This document shows, in pieces, positions 1 to 4,983 of a DNA stretch of 6,401 nt. The notes below the pieces were generated by a model. It was not told where the DNA came from. It saw nothing but the letters and a program-made list of their open reading frames with translations, and ran no database searches. A program made the position numbers and the translations under genes. How positions within the stretch are numbered: the first letter of the stretch is position 1; each line of letters begins with the position of its first letter. The stretch comes from Bacillota bacterium (GTDB taxonomy: Bacteria > Bacillota > Clostridia > Christensenellales > CAG-138): assembly GCA_023461495.1 (NCBI GenBank), contig JAEYLA010000162.1, forward strand, positions 1-6,401. The letters run 5' to 3'.

Positions 1-620
1 CCAAGGTATTCCTGCGGCTTGCGCCTGAAAAACAGAAAAAGATTTTTGACGCCGCTGCCGCGGAGTTCGCGCAGCATGGCTTTGATGCTGCGAACACAAA
101 TGTGATCGCCCGCAGGGCAGGTATAAGCGTAGGATCCCTGTTCCAATACTTTACGACCAAGCAGGCACTCTTTCTGGGCCTTGTGGATTATGGCACGCAG
201 GAGCTGCTCGCCCCTGTGATCGAAACCATGCGGGAGGCGCCGGATGCGCTCACCCTGTTCCGCTATATGCTCGTCTGCGCGCGTGAATTTGCGCTCGCCT
301 ACCCGGATTATAACCGTGTGTACCTTGGCGTGACGGCGGCAATGCCCTCCCCTATGGCGACACAGCTCGCAAGGCGGATTGAGGAGCGAACCATCGCCTC
401 CTACCGCCGCGCCATCCGCAAAACCGGGGAAACCGGCGTCAAGGAAGGCTGCATGGCGTTTTTGATGGACAACCTTGTATTGGCGTTCCAATTCTCGTTC
501 GCATCGGAATATTATCACGAGCGCCTGATTGCCTACACGGGGATCGATCCGCAGCAGGACGGGGACATATTGATCGAAGCACTGTGCGGCATGGTGGAAA
601 CGCTGCTCAAGGACGGGTAA
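1..620 (+). CDS. TetR/AcrR-family transcriptional regulator (5' end outside the window)
   Basis: A DNA-binding repressor of the TetR/AcrR type, cut by the left edge of the window. The open frame runs from base 3 without a stop to TAA at 618-620, giving 205 visible residues; the family is usually about 190-210, so only a few N-terminal residues are missing. A GTG at 102 could be called as a start, but it falls inside the helix-turn-helix and would destroy it. Visible residues 10-30 form the first helix region (KQKKIFDAAAAEFAQHGFD). Residues 32-52 are the helix-turn-helix (IARRAGISVGSLFQYFTTK), with the typical G-S-L-F-Q-Y-F recognition end. The remainder is the helical ligand-binding and dimerisation domain, which is too variable to predict a ligand. 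No efflux pump or enzyme target is visible, since the next gene is separated by a terminator; its target may lie left of the window. The family is clear, the specific role is not. Confidence 0.93.
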   Translation, partial: KVFLRLAPEKQKKIFDAAAAEFAQHGFDAANTNVIARRAGISVGSLFQYFTTKQALFLGLVDYGTQELLAPVIETMREAPDALTLFRYMLVCAREFALAYPDYNRVYLGVTAAMPSPMATQLARRIEERTIASYRRAIRKTGETGVKEGCMAFLMDNLVLAFQFSFASEYYHERLIAYTGIDPQQDGDILIEALCGMVETLLKDG

Positions 621-640
621 AAAAGCAATGGAGTAGGTTT

Positions 641-667
641 AAAATGCCGCAGACAGCGGCATTTTTT
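641..667 (+). terminator. Rho-independent terminator of the TetR gene
   Basis: A 10-bp perfect stem (641-650 with 656-665, AAAATGCCGC / GCGGCATTTT) closes a 5-nt loop (AGACA) and runs into a T-rich tail (TTTTTTCT at 662-669). It starts 21 nt after the TetR stop codon, so the regulator gene ends its own transcription unit here. Confidence 0.9.
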
Positions 668-706
668 CTGCAAAGGACAAAAGCATGAGCAAAGAGATAA
701 AAAGCG

Positions 707-735
707 TTGGTTCTCTTTGCGACATGTGTTATGCT
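707..735 (+). promoter_or_regulatory. Candidate sigma-A promoter for the lipoprotein gene
   Basis: TTGGTT (707-712) is followed after 17 nt by TATGCT (730-735), with an extended -10 TGT just before it (727-729). Each hexamer only partly matches consensus. The -35 overlaps the right arm of a 9-bp inverted repeat (689-697 / 712-720), which might be an operator. The position, between the upstream terminator and the gene start, is right, but this is a by-eye call. Confidence 0.35.
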
Positions 736-807
736 TCGGTTCTAGCCATATTACTTATTGTAAGAACGTAAAAGCGATTTCAGTTTTAACATGGAGGATG
801 TGAACAT

Positions 808-1578
808 ATGAAGGTACGCGCTTTATCGCTGATAGCAATGATGTTATTCCTTTCCTGGTGTTCGGGATGTTCTGAGCGTGTACCGCCCCAATCCGGAATG
901 GAAGCTGAAATGGTGAGTATTCCCGCAACGAATACCAATGATTTGGAAGCAAACACAAATCAGGGCGGGAACGATGCGTGGAACGCGTATCGTTCTATTC
1001 TGTCAGGAAACTTTACTCTGATAAATGAGGATGGCTATAAATCAGAGATGGAATATTTATACAAGATGGATTCTCAAAACGGAAAATGCGAATGGAAATA
1101 TCTATTGATGGATTTCAACAGGGACGGCAGCGAGGAACTGTTTATTCAGCTAACCCCCAATCACGACTCGGCGCTTTTCCGTTATGAGGACGGAAATGTA
1201 GAATGCATTTACATTGATGATTTGGAAATGAATTGTTTTACGCAGCCGTTAAAAGGCGGAAAGTTGCTTGAAACGTACAATTATTGGATTGCTCCGTCGA
1301 AAACAATTTCTGAACTTGATTCCGAATCTAAGCCTGTAAATCAAAAGCGGTATGTTTCGATAACCGTCGACGATTACGCATATTACAAGGAAAAGTATGG
1401 AGAGATAATAAATCGATACCCTGTCATCACAGAAGCGGGCGTATATTACTTTCAAGAGATGGACGGTAACGTAACCGAATTGCTAAAAGAAGATTGGGAG
1501 CGGATACAAAAAGAGATTGACGAACAGATCGTCGCCGACAGCGAGTGGAAGGATTGTTCTGAACTTAGCGCAAGCTGA
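808..1578 (+). CDS. Putative secreted lipoprotein of unknown function
   Basis: A 256-residue protein not recognised as any named family. The N-terminus is a lipoprotein signal: K2 and R4, a hydrophobic stretch about residues 6-17, then C18-S-G-C21. C21 is the probable lipidated cysteine; having Cys rather than Leu at -3 is unusual. Residues 22-56 are polar and low-complexity, a likely tether above the membrane. The folded part begins near residue 57 (DAWNAYRSIL). It includes a calcium-loop-like motif D102-x-N104-x-D106-G107-x-E109-E110-L111, seen in many Bacillota extracytoplasmic proteins. A tail rich in Lys and Glu follows (about 225-245). The start is supported by GGAGG at 793-797, 10 nt before ATG. 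Codons are AT-richer than in the neighbouring genes, which hints at a different origin. It stands alone between terminators, so context gives no function. Confidence 0.8.
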   Translation: MKVRALSLIAMMLFLSWCSGCSERVPPQSGMEAEMVSIPATNTNDLEANTNQGGNDAWNAYRSILSGNFTLINEDGYKSEMEYLYKMDSQNGKCEWKYLLMDFNRDGSEELFIQLTPNHDSALFRYEDGNVECIYIDDLEMNCFTQPLKGGKLLETYNYWIAPSKTISELDSESKPVNQKRYVSITVDDYAYYKEKYGEIINRYPVITEAGVYYFQEMDGNVTELLKEDWERIQKEIDEQIVADSEWKDCSELSAS

Positions 1579-1605
1579 CATAGGCAAAGATATATGAATT
1601 GCTGT

Positions 1606-1644
1606 TACAATAGGCCGATTGCATAACGCTGGCGGCCTATTGTA
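1606..1644 (+). repeat. 12-bp perfect inverted repeat (stem-loop) after the lipoprotein gene
   Basis: TACAATAGGCCG (1606-1617) and CGGCCTATTGTA (1633-1644) are perfect reverse complements around a 15-nt loop. Neither strand has a T tract after it, so it is not a classical intrinsic terminator. It lies 27 nt past the lipoprotein stop, between two convergent genes, and may protect mRNA 3' ends or help stop both transcripts. Confidence 0.6.
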
Positions 1645-1668
1645 GTAGATCACGAATCTTATTAGCGT

Positions 1669-1710
1669 AACCCTGCCAGGAAGGCTATTGACTTCTTAGC
1701 AGGGTTTTCT
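1669..1710 (+). terminator. Probable Rho-independent terminator of the lipoprotein gene
   Basis: AACCCTGC (1669-1676) pairs with GCAGGGTT (1699-1706), followed by TTCT, so the T run is TTTTCT at 1705-1710. After one mismatch the stem continues inside the loop (1678-1683 with 1692-1697, one G-T pair), leaving an 8-nt apex. The T run is on the + strand side only, so it serves the lipoprotein transcript and not the convergent operon. Confidence 0.7.
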
Positions 1711-1727
1711 ATGGCCTCTCTGATTGA

Positions 1728-2294
1728 TCAGCCCTCGGTCTTGACGCCGCTGCGCAGTTTGTACTGCTGAGGGAAGTTTTTCCACATCAGGTAAACAAGC
1801 AGGCAGGTGCCCACCTTATCCAAAAGGTTGTTGATCACCTTGGGGATAAACGACGCGGCGAATATGCTCGCACCGCTTTCCTTGAGCCACAGGAACAGGA
1901 AATCCATGCCCGTGCCGGTCAGCCCGCCATAAACCCAAATGCCGATCGGTGTGCCGATGAGCGGGGCGACGATGCTCAGGATCAAACCGGTGATGAGCGC
2001 AACCACGAAGCTGAACGTATACTTCTTTGCGATGAATCCCACCACAATGCCGATGACGACGTTGACCAGCAGAAACGGAATATCCTTGACGTTAAAGAGG
2101 ATGCCCGTGAGGAGGTTCGTCAGCCCGCCGACAGCCGCCCCATACCACGGCCCGGCAAATACAGCTACAAACACGGTGCCGATGGTATCCAGATACAACG
2201 GCAGCTTCAAGGAGCTTGTGAGTACGCCCAGCACAATATTGGCTGCAATGGCCAGCGCGCAGAATACCAGGGTTCTTGTTTTCTCGTTTCTCAT
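1728..2294 (-). CDS. ECF transporter S component (substrate-binding membrane subunit)
   Basis: A 188-residue, very hydrophobic protein of the energy-coupling-factor S-component type, a membrane subunit that binds a vitamin-like or small organic substrate. Segments likely to span the membrane lie at about 8-28, 34-64, 72-89, 94-120 and 158-172. The first helix has the A13-x-x-x-A17 pattern known to contact the ECF T subunit. Conserved-looking signatures are LDTIGT (35-40), AGPWYGAAVGGLTNLLTG (47-64) and the Pro/Gly-rich IGTPIGIWVYGGLTGTG (113-129). I chose the ATG at 2294 because AAAAGGGGAA lies 8 nt before it; an upstream in-frame ATG at 2333 would add 13 hydrophilic residues, lacks such a site and overlaps the preceding gene. 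It follows the desulfidase gene by 31 nt. From memory, this pairing matches the C. difficile CD3072/CD3073 pair. No ECF ATPase or T gene is present, so it must share one encoded elsewhere. Substrate unknown. Confidence 0.87.
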   Translation of the reverse strand: MRNEKTRTLVFCALAIAANIVLGVLTSSLKLPLYLDTIGTVFVAVFAGPWYGAAVGGLTNLLTGILFNVKDIPFLLVNVVIGIVVGFIAKKYTFSFVVALITGLILSIVAPLIGTPIGIWVYGGLTGTGMDFLFLWLKESGASIFAASFIPKVINNLLDKVGTCLLVYLMWKNFPQQYKLRSGVKTEG

Positions 2295-2325
2295 CGTAAA
2301 TTCCCCTTTTATATGTTCTTTGCGG

Positions 2326-2889
2326 TTATGCAAAAAGGTCGGAGGAGAAGGTGTTAAGCGAAAGGATGGGAATTGTAAGCCCCCGGGCGTTGAGCAGCAG
2401 CAGCAATTCTTCGATAAAGACGCCCTGCCCCTCCTTTAGAACGGGTTGCGGCAGCGCGCGCTGTGCGCCGGAACAAAATAGCTCGCCGCCCCATGCGCCT
2501 GTGCAGGTTTTGTGTACGCCGCAGCTCGGGCTGCCGTCAATACCGAGGATGCCGAGGATGCGGAAGCGGCCCGGATGGCTCGCATATTCCGCAAGCTGGC
2601 CAAGATACGGCGAAAGGAGGCTGCGGCAGTGCGCGCGAAAAAAAGGGTTGTCAAACTGCTCTTTTACATGCCCCCAGCGGATTGCGCCATAAAGCGTCAG
2701 CTCCGGGCAGGGAAGCTGGATTAAGCCCACCCCATGCCGCAGCAGCGCCTCCATGGCGGAATCGCGCAGCGCGCGCTCCGCTTCATATTCCGCGGCGTCA
2801 AGCGAGGCGACCTTGGAGGCGGGGTTTAAGATGCAGTGGCATACCGCCATGATGCAGCGCGGCTGCGGAGAAAGCTGTATGTTCGGCAT
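2326..2889 (-). CDS. TudS/DUF523-related putative [4Fe-4S] desulfidase
   Basis: A 187-residue cytoplasmic protein related to DUF523/TudS. TudS enzymes use a [4Fe-4S] cluster held by three cysteines, with the fourth iron site free to take sulfur from thiouracil-like compounds. The expected cysteine motifs appear in order: V16-C17-H-C19 near the N-terminus, L59-P60-C61-P62-E63 (the usual P-x-C-P-E), and D118-G-S-P-S-C123-G (the usual SPSCG). It differs from classical DUF523: the first motif is CHC rather than a single Cys before LLG, and an extra block with C129 (HKTCTGAWGGELF) follows the third. I recall this as the CD3072-type TudS-related family. The ATG at 2889 has AGGA about 10 nt upstream; the ATG at codon 14 has no ribosome binding site and would leave only a short lead before the Cys motif. 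It is the first gene of an operon with the S component. The substrate is unknown; loss of sulfur from an imported compound is inferred. Confidence 0.82.
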   Translation of the reverse strand: MPNIQLSPQPRCIMAVCHCILNPASKVASLDAAEYEAERALRDSAMEALLRHGVGLIQLPCPELTLYGAIRWGHVKEQFDNPFFRAHCRSLLSPYLGQLAEYASHPGRFRILGILGIDGSPSCGVHKTCTGAWGGELFCSGAQRALPQPVLKEGQGVFIEELLLLLNARGLTIPILSLNTFSSDLFA

Positions 2890-2927
2890 AACTGTTATTC
2901 CTGTTCATAACGATGTGATGTGTTAGT

Positions 2928-2956
2928 ATCATACCTGTAAAACAGGACAGCGTCAA
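2928..2956 (-). promoter_or_regulatory. Sigma-A-type promoter of the desulfidase/S-component operon
   Basis: On the - strand, TTGACG (2956-2951) and TATGAT (2933-2928) each match consensus at five of six bases and are separated by exactly 17 nt. Transcription should begin near 2921, about 30 nt before the desulfidase ATG. The spacer contains a perfect palindrome CCTGTTTTACAGG (2946-2934) abutting the -10, a likely repressor site. Confidence 0.75.
2934..2946. promoter_or_regulatory. Candidate operator palindrome within the promoter spacer
   Basis: CCTGT-AAA-ACAGG on the + strand is a perfect 5-3-5 inverted repeat lying between the -35 and -10 of the desulfidase operon. A protein bound here would block RNA polymerase. 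The regulator is not identifiable from this window; the 17-nt spacer is normal, so a MerR-type distorting activator, which prefers 19-20 nt, is less likely. Confidence 0.4.
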
Positions 2957-2996
2957 TCTTTTCAAAGTATAACGATAATGATATAGAATTTCTATG

Positions 2997-3022
2997 AAAA
3001 AACGCTCCGACATGCCGTAGCG
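2997..3022 (-). terminator. Rho-independent terminator of the EAL-CBS-GGDEF gene
   Basis: Read on the - strand, CGCT-a-CG, a 6-nt loop (GCATGT) and CG-g-AGCG form a stem with one internal mismatch, followed directly by TTTTTT. It lies just after the TGA at 3042-3040 and separates this gene from the desulfidase operon promoter. Confidence 0.75.
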
Positions 3023-3039
3023 CAGGCGGCGCGATGCAA

Positions 3040-4803
3040 TCAGAAAATTAGATACGCGCTTCCGGGAAGGAGCTTGCACTCCTTTTTGATGCGGCTTGCT
3101 TCGGCGGTGAGGGCGTAGACGTCACAGAACCGGCCTTCCTCTACACGCACGCCCGCAATGGAAAGCGAGATCATCGGGAACTGCTCGAGGGTACCCTGCC
3201 GGTTCCTGGTGGTGATATAGCCGTTTTGCGCGTCCTCGGCCTTATAAAACGCGCGGATGCGCAGATCAAAGTCCGCAATCAGCGCGCGGCAAAGCGTCTC
3301 CGCGATATCCGCATCCACAATGCCCACAAAATCATCTCCGCCGACATGGCCCACAAACGCGTCGCCCGGCAGGGTGTTTTTGATGCACAGCGCAAGGTGC
3401 TTGATGACGCGGTCCCCGTTTTCAAAGCCGTACACATCGTTGTAAGCTTTGAAATTGTCGATATCAAAGTACAGCACGCAGCGCTTTTTGCGCTCAAGCA
3501 GCATGGCGGAAAGCGCGTTTTCAATCGGGACATTGCCGGGCAGCGCCGTGAGCGGATTTAGTTGGGTGGCGTTGTTGACCTCGATTTCGATGGTCTTATT
3601 GAGAAGATCCTTAATGGTGACGATGCCGTAATACTTCCCTTCCAGCGTGACGGTAATAAAATCATACACATGCTCCTCCGGGCGGGACATGGCAAGCTTG
3701 CCCGAAACCGTCACCGGCGTCCGGTAATCAAGTGTCAGAAATGACCTGTCCATGATGGCGGATATGGTTTTTCTGGAATAGAGGCTGTAGCCATAAACGC
3801 CCGCAACAGCGGTATTCACCAGGTTGCGGGTGACGACGCCCTGTACGTATCCATCCCGGGTGACGCAGAACCCCTGCAGTTCCGGGTGCTTCAACAGCAT
3901 GGCGTAGGCGTCCTGGATCATGACATGCTCATTGACGGAGGGCGCGGAGATGCACAGGTTGCCGATGAACACTTCCGCCAGCTTGTAGCCGTAGAGATGG
4001 TTCTTCTTTGCGTTGATGTCCGTAATGGTCTCCACAATCTCCCGGTCCAGCGGATCAAGCCCCGGGCGCGGGCGCTGGATAAAAAAGCCCTGCCCGTACT
4101 GCACGCCAATGTGGATGAGTGTTTCCAGCTCCGAAAGGGTCTCAATCCCCTCCGCGATCAGGTGCGTGCCGGTGATCTTTGCAAACTCCTGCATGCTTTT
4201 AACGAGCGCCTGTTTGACGGTATTGCGGTCGATATTGCGGATGAGCTGCATGTCCAGCTTGAGGTAATGCGGCTGGATATCGGAAATCAGGTTCAGGCCG
4301 GAATAGCCCGCGCCCGCGTCGTCGATGGCGATCTGGTATTGCTGATCCTTGTAATAATGGATGATGTCCTTGAATTCGCCGATGTCGCGCACGGCGGAAC
4401 GTTCCGTGATTTCAAATATGATGCGGCCGGGGTCTATTTCAAATTCCTCCAGGTACTCGCGTGTGAAGCCTTTTTGGAATTTGACGTCCTCCATCACGCT
4501 CGGGTTGACGTTGAGGAAGAGCATCGTATCGCTTTTTGCGCATTGCATGGCGGAAAGCGCTTTTGCACGGCACAGGCGCTCAAGTTCCCAAAGTTCCTTT
4601 GCCGCTTCCGCTACGGCAAACAGCATGGCGGGGCTTTCCAGCGGGGTGCCTTTCGGCCCGCGCGAAAGTGCTTCATATCCGAGCACTGCGCCGTCCCGCA
4701 GGGAGACGATGGGCTGAAACACGGAAGTGACGGAGGCCTGTTCCAATATAGTTGTGAGCTGTGCCTGATATTTCGGCAGCTCGGATGCTTGCGGTATCAA
4801 CAT
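3040..4803 (-). CDS. EAL-CBS-GGDEF cyclic-di-GMP phosphodiesterase / putative cyclase
   Basis: A 587-residue soluble protein with no membrane segment. Order: EAL domain (about 10-255), two CBS repeats (about 275-332 and 345-403), GGDEF domain (about 415-587). The EAL domain keeps the residues needed to cleave cyclic-di-GMP: E44-A-L, N98, E131, D161-D162, K182, E218 and Q238; loop 6 reads DDAGAG instead of DDFGTG. The CBS pair typically senses adenine nucleotides. The GGDEF domain has the opening NPLTALPGN (416-424) and an intact nucleotide-binding D447-I-D449-x-F-K ... N455-D456, but the signature is G488-G-D-D491-F, with Asp for the usual Glu, and the RxxD inhibitory site is absent (Pro and Ala instead of Arg and Asp). 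Cyclase activity is therefore uncertain; the domain could be a GTP sensor driving the phosphodiesterase. The ATG at 4803 has GGAAAGG five bases upstream. It is transcribed alone, so its output probably acts on motility, adhesion or biofilm in trans. Confidence 0.93.
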   Translation of the reverse strand: MLIPQASELPKYQAQLTTILEQASVTSVFQPIVSLRDGAVLGYEALSRGPKGTPLESPAMLFAVAEAAKELWELERLCRAKALSAMQCAKSDTMLFLNVNPSVMEDVKFQKGFTREYLEEFEIDPGRIIFEITERSAVRDIGEFKDIIHYYKDQQYQIAIDDAGAGYSGLNLISDIQPHYLKLDMQLIRNIDRNTVKQALVKSMQEFAKITGTHLIAEGIETLSELETLIHIGVQYGQGFFIQRPRPGLDPLDREIVETITDINAKKNHLYGYKLAEVFIGNLCISAPSVNEHVMIQDAYAMLLKHPELQGFCVTRDGYVQGVVTRNLVNTAVAGVYGYSLYSRKTISAIMDRSFLTLDYRTPVTVSGKLAMSRPEEHVYDFITVTLEGKYYGIVTIKDLLNKTIEIEVNNATQLNPLTALPGNVPIENALSAMLLERKKRCVLYFDIDNFKAYNDVYGFENGDRVIKHLALCIKNTLPGDAFVGHVGGDDFVGIVDADIAETLCRALIADFDLRIRAFYKAEDAQNGYITTRNRQGTLEQFPMISLSIAGVRVEEGRFCDVYALTAEASRIKKECKLLPGSAYLIF

Positions 4804-4868
4804 GGGTTCCTTTCCGGGAGGCTCGGCCTGTTTTTCCCTATATTACGTATATCGGCACAGAAATGCAC

Positions 4869-4897
4869 AATGTAACGCGGTTACCGCAAAGAAACAA
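4869..4897 (-). promoter_or_regulatory. Candidate promoter of the EAL-CBS-GGDEF gene
   Basis: On the - strand, TTGTTT (4897-4892) is followed after 17 nt by TACATT (4874-4869), a moderate match. The -35 lies in one arm of a 7-2-7 palindrome (AAACAAT-CA-ATTGTTT, 4892-4907), and a second palindrome GTAAC-GCG-GTTAC (4872-4884) overlaps the -10 and spacer. The leader would be about 60 nt; I see no riboswitch fold in it. Confidence 0.35.
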
Positions 4898-4927
4898 TCA
4901 ATTGTTTGTAAAAGTCACTGCATGCAG

Positions 4928-4953
4928 AAAAAATGCCGCCTTTTGATGCGGCA
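4928..4953 (-). terminator. Rho-independent terminator of the flavin oxidase gene
   Basis: On the - strand, TGCCGC (4953-4948) pairs with GCGGCA (4939-4934) across an 8-nt loop and is followed by TTTTTT (4933-4928). It begins 30 nt after the oxidase stop. Its 3' arm and tail share 17 identical bases with the terminator at 641-667. Confidence 0.85.
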
Positions 4954-4983
4954 GGCGCAAATCCGGCAGGCGGCGTTTATACG

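Noticed and set aside
102..620. TetR gene starting at GTG 102
   Set aside because: The frame is open to base 3 and the bases before 102 encode the first helix of the DNA-binding domain, so the true start lies left of the window.
755..958. 67-residue - strand frame over the lipoprotein start
   Set aside because: It is antisense to the signal peptide region and promoter, without a ribosome binding site or recognisable features.
2295..2333. Longer N-terminus for the S component from ATG 2333
   Set aside because: AAAAGGGGAA lies 8 nt before ATG 2294, while the upstream ATG lacks a ribosome binding site and overlaps the desulfidase stop. The extra residues are hydrophilic and precede the expected first helix.
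1939..2439. 166-residue + strand frame opposite the S component
   Set aside because: It runs antisense to the S component and to the end of the desulfidase gene, and its low-complexity composition fits a shadow.
2798..3079. 93-residue - strand frame spanning the desulfidase promoter
   Set aside because: It crosses a terminator and a near-consensus promoter, and overlaps the desulfidase start in another frame. No protein signature is seen.
3886..4875. 329-residue + strand frame opposite the cyclic-di-GMP gene
   Set aside because: It is the antisense shadow of the EAL domain coding sequence, which has all expected motifs. It has no recognisable domain of its own.
4804..4983. Cyclic-di-GMP riboswitch upstream of the EAL-CBS-GGDEF gene
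   Set aside because: The leader is short and I see no riboswitch core or tetraloop-receptor pattern. Its structures are explained by a terminator and promoter palindromes.
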